In this document: piece after piece, positions 45,285-53,349 of the stretch
Layout: each line of letters begins with the position of its first letter
Position numbering within the stretch: the stretch's first letter is position 1
Source: UBA3478 sp964217345
GTDB taxonomy: Bacteria > Bacteroidota > Bacteroidia > Flavobacteriales > Flavobacteriaceae
Direction: 5' to 3'
Assembly (NCBI GenBank): GCA_964217345.1
Contig: CAXPJI010000036.1
Coordinates: forward strand, 19,767 to 83,766
Length of the DNA: 64,000 nucleotides
The notes under the pieces: generated by a model
Database searches by the model: none
The model's input: the letters and a program-made list of their open reading frames with translations, nothing else
What the model was told of the DNA's origin: nothing
Translations under genes and position numbers: made by a program

Positions 45285-45969
45285 GACTCAATATTTTTTC
45301 CCGATCAGAACTAGTCTCCCAAATAAGCTGTAACGCTTTAAAATGAGATTCGTCTATTTCATAAAAACGCAGTCGATCTCCAGCCTTGACGATCACAGGA
45401 GGGTTCTTATTGAGATCAAAGAACTGGTAGGGCGTGGTACCTAGAATATTCCATCCTCCACTCGTTTCGAAAGGATATATAGCCATCTGTCCGGCCGCAA
45501 AAGCGACACTTTGAGCTGGAACCCTAGCCCTAGGTGAAGATCTACGAGGTAAATCGAGAGACTCAGGCACCCCTGAAGAATAAAAAAAGCCGGGTAGAAA
45601 TCCATAGCCGATGGCGGTATATTCTCCTTTTTGATGAATCTCCTTTATTCGGTCAATACTCATTCCCTTTTTCTCGGCAATAAACTGCAAGTCGAGTCCA
45701 TTGTACCAAATAGGGATGTACCATGTTCTGAAACTCGACTCATAGTTCTCGTCCATCGAATCAAAAAAAGACGCTAACTCGTCTAAAATCAGGTTTAATT
45801 CAGTAGAAAAAACGGTGATCGATCCGTTCAAAAAGACAACGTCTTGAATCGATGAAAATTGAGACTCAAGCTGCTCAGCAACATAGGAAAGCTCAGCAGC
45901 AGAGGTCTCTTCTAACGCTATGGAGAGTACCTCAGGACTAATTCTATGAAAACGAACCTTAAGACCCAT
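45274..45969 (-). CDS. pxpB: 5-oxoprolinase subunit B (KipI family)
   Basis: A 231-residue PxpB/KipI protein, the ATP-dependent kinase-like partner of PxpC. Visible family marks are the N-terminal alpha/beta domain (VRFHRISPEVLSIALEE), then the cyclophilin-like part with YTAIGYGFLPGFFYSSGVPESL, PRRSSPRARVPAQSVAFAAGQ and TSGGWNILGTTPYQFFD. The start is the ATG at 45969; an in-frame start at 46062 would only add sequence read from within pxpA. It overlaps pxpA by 11 bases and pxpC by 11 bases. Confidence 0.92.
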   Translation of the reverse strand: MGLKVRFHRISPEVLSIALEETSAAELSYVAEQLESQFSSIQDVVFLNGSITVFSTELNLILDELASFFDSMDENYESSFRTWYIPIWYNGLDLQFIAEKKGMSIDRIKEIHQKGEYTAIGYGFLPGFFYSSGVPESLDLPRRSSPRARVPAQSVAFAAGQMAIYPFETSGGWNILGTTPYQFFDLNKNPPVIVKAGDRLRFYEIDESHFKALQLIWETSSDREKILSHVC

Positions 45970-46678
45970 AAACCTTTGTGATTTCAGCAATGATTTGAGG
46001 AGTCGCCTGATGATCTGAGTGTATACAAAAAGTGTGAGGCTCAATAGGAACTTCAGCACCATCTAGTAGCTTTAGAGATTTTTTATCTGCCATAGAGTGC
46101 AAATGATCTAACGCTTGTTTCGGATCAGAAATCACAGCATTCTCTTCGCTTCTAGGAACTAGTCGATCGATTGCAAGGTAATTGCGATCAATAAAATACT
46201 CATGAGCCACTTTAAAACCACGTTCTTTGGCTTTAAGAGCAATGATAGAAGACTCCTGCAAATAAAGTGTCTTCTCCTTGTATGACGCTATAGCGCGTAG
46301 AAAAACCTCGGCAAGAGACGCGTTTTTGGCTAGGTCATTATAGAGCGCTCCATGGGGTTTAATGTGAGTCCAAATAGCACCCAAATCCTCAGCCACTCTT
46401 GCAAAACATTCGATTTGGTCTAGGATTGAAGCAGTGAGTTCTTCAGAGCTTAATTCTAACGAGACTCTGCCAAAGTTTTCCTTGTCTGGATACGAGGGGT
46501 GTGCCCCAAGTTCAATTTCGTAGGGAATCGCATGATTTAAAGTTTCAAAAATGGTACGCTCATCTCCATAATGACCGCCACAGGCAACATTGAGGGCATT
46601 GACAAAAGGGTAAAGCTCATATTCGCCTGTTATCCCTTCGCCTGCATCCATATTGATGTGTGGTTTCTTCAAACTCAT
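45959..46678 (-). CDS. pxpA: 5-oxoprolinase subunit A (LamB/YcsF family)
   Basis: A 239-residue PxpA subunit with the polysaccharide-deacetylase-like fold. Family phrases are INMDAGEGITGEYELYPF, NVACGGHYGDERTI, GAHPSYPDKENFGR, THIKPHGALYND and a C-terminal CIHSDH. The last of these normally reads C-V-H-G-D. It is the second gene of the operon and overlaps the transporter stop by 4 bases. With PxpB and PxpC it completes the enzyme. Confidence 0.93.
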   Translation of the reverse strand: MSLKKPHINMDAGEGITGEYELYPFVNALNVACGGHYGDERTIFETLNHAIPYEIELGAHPSYPDKENFGRVSLELSSEELTASILDQIECFARVAEDLGAIWTHIKPHGALYNDLAKNASLAEVFLRAIASYKEKTLYLQESSIIALKAKERGFKVAHEYFIDRNYLAIDRLVPRSEENAVISDPKQALDHLHSMADKKSLKLLDGAEVPIEPHTFCIHSDHQATPQIIAEITKVYGS

Positions 46679-47871
46679 AAATTAAGCGCTTTACTAAGCC
46701 CCATAAGGCCAAGAATTAGAGTAAAGAGCACTAAAATGATACCCAGAATGTTTTGACCCTTTGTGTTTACTAATTCTCCTAACAAACTCTTATTTCTAGA
46801 TAAAATGAATAGTGTGATTGCCACAATCGGTAGTAGAATCCCGTTCGCAATCTGAGCAAATTTGATGATTTCAATCGGGGCGCTTCCGACCATCGTAACG
46901 ACCCATCCAATGGCAAATACAAGTATAGCGGCAAACTTCGAAAACCGTTCAGAGACCGTACCCTCTTTTGATCTAAAAACAGAGGCTGTTACTAAGCCTG
47001 CAGCTAATGGAGCCGTAATTGAAGAGGTAAACCCCGCTGCGAATAAGCCAAAACCGACAATGTATTTACTCCATTGTCCGAGTGAAGGTTTGAGAATAGC
47101 GGCTAGATCGATGACCGAACTTATTCCCTCGCTACCTGCAGAAGCCGCAGTTACAAGAATAGCCATAGAGATCAGCCCTCCAATAAGGATGCTAAACAAG
47201 GCATCCTTTTTTAGAAGTCGATGACTAGAAATTTCTGATCGACTTTGCTTTACTAGTGCAGTATGAAGAAATAGATTATAAGGCACAACGGTGGTGCCAA
47301 CTAATGCAACAATCATAAGGGTGCTTGATTCTTTGAAAGTAGGGATGAAAGCAGCCTTTAAAAGGGTTAGAATCCCTGGCCCTAGATAGATAGCTGTAAT
47401 TAAAAAGCTTATACCCATCAAAACCACTAAGAGCATGAGCAATCTTTTAATTAGTTCAAATCGACCATTCCAAAGCATGGTAAGAACCCCTAGGCCGATA
47501 AGAATCATCAGTATGGTCTTTGAAATCGATTGGTCTGATAGCAGTTGCAACCCTATTAAAGTACCACTCAAGTTACCTCCCTGATAAGCTGCGTTTCCGA
47601 TAAAAATAGAAGAGACTATCAAGCCAAGAACTGCAAATCGAAGCAGTGGTTGTTTGATTCCTCTCATGATAATTTGATCAAGATCTTCATTTAAAACCCA
47701 GCCCAAACGAGCAGCTATTTCTTGAAAATAATAGGTAATTACAATCGAAATGGTCAGCGCCCAAAGGAGTTCAATCCCAAAGTCTACTCCGGCAAGTGTA
47801 CAGGTGGTAACCGTGCCAGGGCCAATAAAAGCTGCCGCAATGAAGACCCCGAGATGTTTTTGTTTAGACAT
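46675..47871 (-). CDS. Nramp-fold transporter lacking metal-binding motifs, first gene of the pxp operon
   Basis: A 398-residue membrane protein with about 11 helices and clear Nramp/LeuT-fold sequence. However, the metal site is replaced: the TM1 motif DPGN is GPGT (17-20), and the TM6 motif MPHN is VPYN (196-199), removing the Asp, Asn and Met ligands. The TM6 context TTVVPYNLFLHTALVKQSRS otherwise matches Nramp. Similar proteins (for example YcsG of Bacillus subtilis) lie in pxpA-kipIA operons. I infer a substrate other than divalent metals, 5-oxoproline being the best candidate. It overlaps pxpA by 4 bases. Confidence 0.85.
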   Translation of the reverse strand: MSKQKHLGVFIAAAFIGPGTVTTCTLAGVDFGIELLWALTISIVITYYFQEIAARLGWVLNEDLDQIIMRGIKQPLLRFAVLGLIVSSIFIGNAAYQGGNLSGTLIGLQLLSDQSISKTILMILIGLGVLTMLWNGRFELIKRLLMLLVVLMGISFLITAIYLGPGILTLLKAAFIPTFKESSTLMIVALVGTTVVPYNLFLHTALVKQSRSEISSHRLLKKDALFSILIGGLISMAILVTAASAGSEGISSVIDLAAILKPSLGQWSKYIVGFGLFAAGFTSSITAPLAAGLVTASVFRSKEGTVSERFSKFAAILVFAIGWVVTMVGSAPIEIIKFAQIANGILLPIVAITLFILSRNKSLLGELVNTKGQNILGIILVLFTLILGLMGLSKALNL

Positions 47872-47911
47872 ACCTATCAGAATACTTACTAACTTAGAGA
47901 AATTTTAGCTT

Positions 47912-48682
47912 ATGGAAACAAAACAAGAAATTGTCAGTGATTGGTTACACCGTTACACAGGGAAGCCTTCACATGAATTTGCCAAGTATATTCTTCTAAC
48001 TAATTTTTACAAATACGTCTCAAAATTTGCAGAGATAACAGGCACCACAGTAGAGGGAAAAGATCGAGTAATGGCATCTGCTACTCACAACGGTATTAGT
48101 ATTATCAACTTTGGTATTGGTAGCCCTAATGCAGCCTTAATAATGGATCTCTTGATGGCAGCTGAACCTGAAGCAGTTCTATTTCTAGGTAAGTGTGGCG
48201 GACTTAAAAAAAGAAATCAAATCGGGGATTTTGTGCTGCCCATCGGGGCGATACGAGGAGATGGTACTTCAGACGATTATCTACCTAAAGAAGTACCCGC
48301 TTTACCTTCTTTTGCCCTCCAAAGAGCGATCTCTTCAACGATCAAGGACAGAGCTCAAAATTATTGGACAGGCACTGTATTCACCACTAACCGAAGAGTG
48401 TGGGAGCATGATAAGAAATTCAAAAATCATCTAAAGAAGGTAAGAGCTTATGCCATCGATATGGAAACGGCTACCCTTTTTACGGTTGGTTTTCACAATA
48501 GAATCCCAACAGGAGCTCTTCTACTAGTCACCGATCAGCCCATGGTTCCTGAAGGAGTGAAATCGATGGCTCAAGATGAAGAAAACAAGAGAATCTTTGA
48601 TACGAATCACGTTCAAATCGGAATCGATTCATTGAAACAGCTGAAAGATAAAGGTGAAACGATTAGACACTTAAAATTCTAA
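47912..48682 (+). CDS. AMP nucleosidase
   Basis: A 256-residue nucleoside-phosphorylase-fold enzyme that splits AMP into adenine and ribose 5-phosphate. It is the short form common in Bacteroidota (Escherichia coli Amn has 484 residues). Motifs: SATHNGISIINFGIGSPNAA (phosphate/ribose pocket), VLFLGKCGGLKKRNQIGDFV, VFTTNRRVWEHDKK and the base-binding AIDMETATLFTVGF, then LLVTDQPMVPEGVKS. It would salvage or drain adenylate under starvation. Confidence 0.9.
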   Translation: METKQEIVSDWLHRYTGKPSHEFAKYILLTNFYKYVSKFAEITGTTVEGKDRVMASATHNGISIINFGIGSPNAALIMDLLMAAEPEAVLFLGKCGGLKKRNQIGDFVLPIGAIRGDGTSDDYLPKEVPALPSFALQRAISSTIKDRAQNYWTGTVFTTNRRVWEHDKKFKNHLKKVRAYAIDMETATLFTVGFHNRIPTGALLLVTDQPMVPEGVKSMAQDEENKRIFDTNHVQIGIDSLKQLKDKGETIRHLKF

Positions 48683-48718
48683 TATTTAGTATCTTCGGAA
48701 GGCTGTGAATTAGATATT

Positions 48719-49537
48719 ATGGACTCATTTCTATTATTTTTTGAAGAGATGCCCGTCTGGATGAAGGCGGCTTGGATCTTCTTTGTGTTAGGTGTTTTCT
48801 GGATTGCCGAAGGCTATTACGCGCAAACCAATTTCAATTACAAGAAATGGAAACACGCTCGGGTTAATGGTTCACTACTCGCCATGGTGATGATCATCAA
48901 TGTCGGTTTTGGTGCACTTACTGCCCTTCTTTATCAGTGGCTTTCTGATACCAACTTCGGACTTCTTAATCTTATCGAATTACCTGTATGGGCTGAACTC
49001 ATTATTGCATTAGTTGTACTCGATTTAATCGCTCAATATTTTGTTCATTATCTCTTGCATAAAGTACCTGCCTTATGGAGACTTCATTTAGTGCATCATA
49101 GCGATAAACATGTCGATGCAACTACAGGTACACGGCACCATCCCCTAGATTTTCTGCTCCGAGAAACCTTTGCATTAATCGCAATCGCGATTACTGGTAT
49201 GCCGATCGCCTTTTATCTATTTTACCGAATCTTAAGTGTCGTATTTACTTACTTCACCCATGCAAACATTGCCCTGCCTGCCAAGGTTGATCGTGCCATA
49301 AGTTATCTTTTTGTAACTCCAAACATGCATAAGTTTCATCACCACAACGAACTTCCGTGGACCGATTCTAACTACGGAAACATGCTATCTATTTGGGATA
49401 GACTATTCGGAACATTTGTCTACGACGACGTGAAAAAGGTAGTTTACGGTGTGGACATTGCAGATCATAAGAACGACGAAAGCTTACTTACCCAATTGGG
49501 GCTTCCGTTTGATCAATCCGTAAAGTCGAAAAGCTAA
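48719..49537 (+). CDS. Sterol desaturase / fatty acid hydroxylase family membrane protein
   Basis: A 272-residue di-iron membrane oxygenase-family protein with about four helices. The histidine boxes are HYLLH (about 103-107), HLVHHSDKHVD (about 116-126), HHP, and HKFHHHNELPWTDSNYG (about 201-217), spaced as in the family. It would insert oxygen or a double bond into a lipid chain or ring. A second family member lies 2.6 kb downstream on the other strand. Substrate unknown. Confidence 0.87.
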   Translation: MDSFLLFFEEMPVWMKAAWIFFVLGVFWIAEGYYAQTNFNYKKWKHARVNGSLLAMVMIINVGFGALTALLYQWLSDTNFGLLNLIELPVWAELIIALVVLDLIAQYFVHYLLHKVPALWRLHLVHHSDKHVDATTGTRHHPLDFLLRETFALIAIAITGMPIAFYLFYRILSVVFTYFTHANIALPAKVDRAISYLFVTPNMHKFHHHNELPWTDSNYGNMLSIWDRLFGTFVYDDVKKVVYGVDIADHKNDESLLTQLGLPFDQSVKSKS

Positions 49538-49539
49538 TA

Positions 49540-49610
49540 ATCCAGACCTCTCTCGATAGTTACCATAACAAACAAAACTAAACGATAGCTACTTATGAAA
49601 AGGCCTGGAT
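49540..49610. other. Convergent intergenic stretch with imperfect inverted and direct repeats
   Basis: ATCCAGACCT (49540-49549) and AGGCCTGGAT (49601-49610) form a 10-base stem with one mismatch around a 51-base loop. Inside, CGATAGTTAC and CGATAGCTAC are near-identical direct repeats. The 144-base gap between convergent genes is otherwise without genes. It may act as a bidirectional terminator, but there is no T-run. Confidence 0.3.
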
Positions 49611-49681
49611 AGGTTGTATCTACTACAATCGCTAACTATACTTTGTTAACGATTGAAATGCTATTTTGTTACAACGCTTGT

Positions 49682-51127
49682 TTAAAGGGCCCAAAAATAA
49701 GGCAACAAATAGAATACCCAAAACGTTACCAAAAGAATAGAGATCAAATTGAGGCCTAATCCAGCTCTTATCATTGAAGACATACTAACATAGCCTGATC
49801 CAAAGACCACTGCATTGGGTGGAGTCGCCACAGGCAACATAAATGCACAGGAGGCAGCAATCGTAGCTGACACCATAAAAATATAAGGGTGAACTCCCAT
49901 GGCCGCCGCCAAAGGGGCCAAAACGGGTAAAATCATTGCCGTGGTAGCTAAATTCGAAGTAACCTCTGTCAAAAAATTAATCACTGCCACCAAAACTAAG
50001 GTCATCACAAGTAGAGGAAGAAAGTCGAGCTGCGTAAGTTGCTCAGCTAACCATTTGGCAAGACCAGTATCTTTAAAACCTTGTGCTATAGCGAGCCCAC
50101 CACCAAAGAGTAGCAAAATCCCCCAAGGAATTTTTTTGGCGTCATCCCAATGCAGTACGCCATCTTTCGCCCCGCTACTAGGGATCACAAAAAGGGCTAT
50201 TCCCGCAATTAGTGCAATTAAGGTGTCGTCGATTGCCGGAAGAATCGGGCTTAGAAGAAAAGACCGGGTTATCCACGCAAAAGCAGTGAGCACAAATACC
50301 ACAAGCACTCGCTTTTCATTCGAAGAAATATCTCCTAGTAATTTTCGTTGTCTTTTGATTTCTTCGACTCCTCCGGTAAAATTATCTGCCTTGAGCTTCA
50401 CAGCAAATCGGGTGAGGTAAACCCAGCAAATAATTAAGAGCAGTACAGAGAGCGGTAATGCAAAAAGCATCCAATCTAAAAAGTTAATTTCTACTTCATA
50501 GAGTTCTTTTACAATACCGGCTAATACCAAATTCGGCGGTGTTCCTATAAGCGTTGCCATTCCTCCTAAGGAAGCGCTGTAGGCGATGGCGAGCATCAAC
50601 ATCTTTCCGAATTCTTTATGCTCGTTTTCAGGGGTGTCTGGATGATCGCGAAACTGCGCCACAATGGCAAGCCCTATGGGTAGCATCATCACTGACGTAG
50701 CCGTATTCGAAATCCACATCGAAAGAAAGGCGGTTGCCACCATGAAGCCTAGAACAATCATTCGCATCCGAGTACCGATTAGTGAAATAACGGCAAGAGC
50801 AATTCGTCGATGAAGGTTTACTTTTTCGATGGCAATGGCTAGAAAAAACCCTCCGAGATATAGAAACACATATTTGTGACCGTATGATACTGTAGTAGCC
50901 GCTAGATCTAAAGCTCCTGATAACGGAAAGAGTATGATAGGCAATAATGCCGAGACCGCAATTGGAACCGCTTCAGTAACCCACCAAGCACCCACCCATA
51001 GGGCTACGGCAAGAGCCGAAACTCCTTGTTCAGAAAGCCCGTCGGGTCTCCAGAAGAATTGAACTAAAAAGAAGAGTAATGGCCCCAAAGCTCTCCCAAT
51101 TACTGCAGGTTGGAGCCACTTATTCAT
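49682..51127 (-). CDS. DASS/SLC13-family anion:sodium symporter
   Basis: A 481-residue inner-membrane transporter of the divalent anion:Na+ symporter family. The two SNT sodium/carboxylate motifs are present: SNTATSVMMLPIGLAI in the first repeat and SNLATTAMILPVLAPLA in the second. The typical LFGGGLAIAQGFKDTGLA and MLPVATPPNAVVFGSG are also seen. The substrate is a dicarboxylate, sulfate or similar anion. The start is the ATG at 51127, overlapping the upstream desaturase gene by 8 bases, so the two are coupled. Confidence 0.92.
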   Translation of the reverse strand: MNKWLQPAVIGRALGPLLFFLVQFFWRPDGLSEQGVSALAVALWVGAWWVTEAVPIAVSALLPIILFPLSGALDLAATTVSYGHKYVFLYLGGFFLAIAIEKVNLHRRIALAVISLIGTRMRMIVLGFMVATAFLSMWISNTATSVMMLPIGLAIVAQFRDHPDTPENEHKEFGKMLMLAIAYSASLGGMATLIGTPPNLVLAGIVKELYEVEINFLDWMLFALPLSVLLLIICWVYLTRFAVKLKADNFTGGVEEIKRQRKLLGDISSNEKRVLVVFVLTAFAWITRSFLLSPILPAIDDTLIALIAGIALFVIPSSGAKDGVLHWDDAKKIPWGILLLFGGGLAIAQGFKDTGLAKWLAEQLTQLDFLPLLVMTLVLVAVINFLTEVTSNLATTAMILPVLAPLAAAMGVHPYIFMVSATIAASCAFMLPVATPPNAVVFGSGYVSMSSMIRAGLGLNLISILLVTFWVFYLLPYFWAL

Positions 51128-52349
51128 TAGATAAAGAAACTTTAGTCGCAATTGCCGACAAAGAACTCATGCCAATTAATAGAGGAAAAGGTAGGGCTAG
51201 ATCACTAAAAAATGTCGGAACTAGAGTGTATAACACCAATAGATAAAGCAACCTAATCCCTTCAAAAAACAGGGCCCATTTTGAGCCGTCCATGAGCGAA
51301 CTGTACCCCATCACCATAAGAAAAATAAGACCTCCCGTGAGTAGCTGAATCTCTGTTTCCAAGCTCGAAAATTGTGAAAAGAAATAGAGCAACAATCCTA
51401 TGGCCAATAAAAACTGGATAAAGACAATAATCTTTCTACTACTGGTTTCTTTCGGATGATACTTCTGATACCCATAAACATCTTCAATGATCGAACGCTC
51501 GAAGCGGGCTGCGACATCAGCAGGTCTCCACCCAGTAGGCATGAACCAAATTCTCATCTTATCTATCCATGATTTCGCATGCCAAGCATCGAAGGCCAAA
51601 TTATAGAAATGCTGAAAATTGATCCAAAGTGGATTGTAAGTAAGTGCAGGTTTGAGTACTCCATATCTCGGAGGAACTTCATCTAATTCTTCTTGAAAAG
51701 TTCCAAATAGTCGGTCCCAAACTGAAAATATTTGTCCGAGATTTTTGTCGATGTACTCCTTATTAATGGCATGATGTACCCGATGTTGTGAAGGGGTGAT
51801 CAAAATGTACTCTAACCAACCTAACTTTCCGATATGCTGGGTATGATACCAAAACTGACCAAATAAATGTAACGGAGCCAGTACAGCGATCACCTGATAA
51901 GGTACTCCTAACAGCGCTGCAGGGAGCAAAAGGATAGCCGTATAGCCTATCAGATTCGAGATCGATTGTCTTAAGGCACAAGCCAAATTGAATTCTTCAC
52001 TCGAGTGGTGAATCACATGCGAATTCCAAAAAAGATTGACATGATGGCTGAGGCGATGGTTCCAGTAGCCAGCAAAATCAATGGCAATGAAAGCAATCAC
52101 CCAAGTAGGCCACCCAGATGGAGTTTGTGTCAGCGCGAGCTGGCTGACTAAAAAAGGATAGCTTATAAGTACCAAGGCTAGCCCAAGGCTGTCTTTGAGC
52201 ACATTGGTTACCCCACTACTGAGGCTACTGAGTGTGTCAAAAAAACGATACTTCTGATCCTTGACAAAAGACCCATATGCGATCTCGATTAATACTAAGA
52301 CCACAAAGGCAGGTATCGCATACAATAAGGCGTTAGCATATGCATTCAT
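51120..52349 (-). CDS. Sterol desaturase / fatty acid hydroxylase family membrane protein
   Basis: A 409-residue membrane protein. The N-terminal 270 residues carry the di-iron family boxes: NHRLSHH, HVIHHSSEEFNLACALRQS, HTQHIG and HRVHHAINKEYIDKN. They resemble the alkylglycerol-monooxygenase/sterol desaturase subgroup. An extra C-terminal membrane segment of about 120 residues (about 305-405) has four hydrophobic stretches and is absent from the 272-residue paralogue. It is co-transcribed with the DASS transporter gene by an 8-base overlap. Lipid substrate unknown. Confidence 0.88.
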   Translation of the reverse strand: MNAYANALLYAIPAFVVLVLIEIAYGSFVKDQKYRFFDTLSSLSSGVTNVLKDSLGLALVLISYPFLVSQLALTQTPSGWPTWVIAFIAIDFAGYWNHRLSHHVNLFWNSHVIHHSSEEFNLACALRQSISNLIGYTAILLLPAALLGVPYQVIAVLAPLHLFGQFWYHTQHIGKLGWLEYILITPSQHRVHHAINKEYIDKNLGQIFSVWDRLFGTFQEELDEVPPRYGVLKPALTYNPLWINFQHFYNLAFDAWHAKSWIDKMRIWFMPTGWRPADVAARFERSIIEDVYGYQKYHPKETSSRKIIVFIQFLLAIGLLLYFFSQFSSLETEIQLLTGGLIFLMVMGYSSLMDGSKWALFFEGIRLLYLLVLYTLVPTFFSDLALPFPLLIGMSSLSAIATKVSLSNE

Positions 52350-52399
52350 CGCATTAAAAATACTAAAATTTGTAGCGAAGCCATCTTATTTTAGAGCCT

Positions 52400-52407
52400 T
52401 ACCTTTG
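52400..52407 (+). promoter_or_regulatory. -7 promoter element for the guanidino-hydrolase gene pair
   Basis: TACCTTTG matches TAnnTTTG exactly, 20 bases ahead of the ATG at 52428. The nearest TTTG (52369-52372) is 27 bases upstream, which is too far for the standard spacing. Confidence 0.4.
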
Positions 52408-52427
52408 CCTTGCAAATTATAGGGTTT

Positions 52428-53345
52428 ATGAAATCATTTTGTGTCAAAGATGAGACCGCCCCTTTGAAGGCGGTAATTGTTGGTAGAGCGACAAGCAACG
52501 GCCCTACTCCGTCTATTGATGAAGCTTATGATCCTAAATCGATTGAGCATCTAAAGGCTGGTACTTATCCCGCTGAGTCGGATATGATTCGCGAGATTGA
52601 AGGGCTTGCAGAGAAGTTAAAGTCATTAGGCGTTGAAGTATATCGTCCTGAGCTTATTGAGAATTACAATCAGATTTTTTCACGGGATATCGGTTTTGTG
52701 GTTGATGACACCTTTGTGTATTCGAACATTCTTCCTGACCGTGAAGACGAACTTGGGGCAGTGAAACCGATTCTCGATTTATTCGATCCTTCAAAAATTA
52801 TAAGCCCACCAGAAGAGGTTCATGTTGAAGGGGGTGATGTGATGCCTCACAAGGAATTTCTATTTGTAGGCACCTACCTTCAAGAAGATTACCGAAGTTA
52901 CATTACCGCTAGAACGAATAAGGCAGCCGTAGAATGGCTTAGTGCCACTTTTACTAATCGAGTCATAAAAGCCTTTGAGTTAAAAAAATCAAACGCAGAC
53001 CCTTACGCCAACGCCTTGCATTTAGATTGTTGCTTTCAGCCTGTTGGGGAAAAATATGCCATCATTCATAAAGAAGGCTTTCTTCATGAGCAAGATGCCG
53101 AATGGCTTATCAATTATTTTGAAAAGGAGAACGTTTTTGAAATCAGTGCAGAGGAGATGTATGCCATGAATAGTAATATTTTTTCAGTGGCTCCTGATCT
53201 AGTAATTTCGGATGTTAGATTTAATCGATTAAACCATTGGCTCAATGATAAAGGCATTCGGGTTGAAGCCATTCCCTACGGAGAAATCGCTAAACAAGAA
53301 GGGCTTCTTCGTTGCAGTACCTTACCACTGATACGTCACTACTAA
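52428..53345 (+). CDS. Arginine deiminase / amidinotransferase-family (pentein) hydrolase
   Basis: A 305-residue guanidino-group-modifying enzyme. The pentein active-site pattern is present: FSRDIGFVVDD (Asp), VHVEGGDVMPH (Glu/Asp), the catalytic His in ALHLDCCFQ, and the C-terminal nucleophile Cys in LLRCSTLPLIRHY. It could act as an arginine deiminase, dimethylarginine hydrolase or amidinotransferase; the exact reaction is not decided by sequence alone. Start at the ATG 52428, since an in-frame TTG at 52410 is only a few bases from the likely transcription start. CtlX follows after 4 bases. Confidence 0.85.
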   Translation: MKSFCVKDETAPLKAVIVGRATSNGPTPSIDEAYDPKSIEHLKAGTYPAESDMIREIEGLAEKLKSLGVEVYRPELIENYNQIFSRDIGFVVDDTFVYSNILPDREDELGAVKPILDLFDPSKIISPPEEVHVEGGDVMPHKEFLFVGTYLQEDYRSYITARTNKAAVEWLSATFTNRVIKAFELKKSNADPYANALHLDCCFQPVGEKYAIIHKEGFLHEQDAEWLINYFEKENVFEISAEEMYAMNSNIFSVAPDLVISDVRFNRLNHWLNDKGIRVEAIPYGEIAKQEGLLRCSTLPLIRHY

Positions 53346-53349
53346 TTTT

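Noticed and set aside
45970..46062. Longer start for pxpB inside pxpA
   Set aside because: The extra 31 residues are the out-of-frame reading of the pxpA 3' end and lack PxpB similarity; the ATG at 45969 gives the normal N-terminus.
49899..50420. A 173-codon open frame antisense to the DASS transporter gene
   Set aside because: It is rich in Ser, Lys and Ile as expected from reading a membrane-protein gene backwards, and has no domain.
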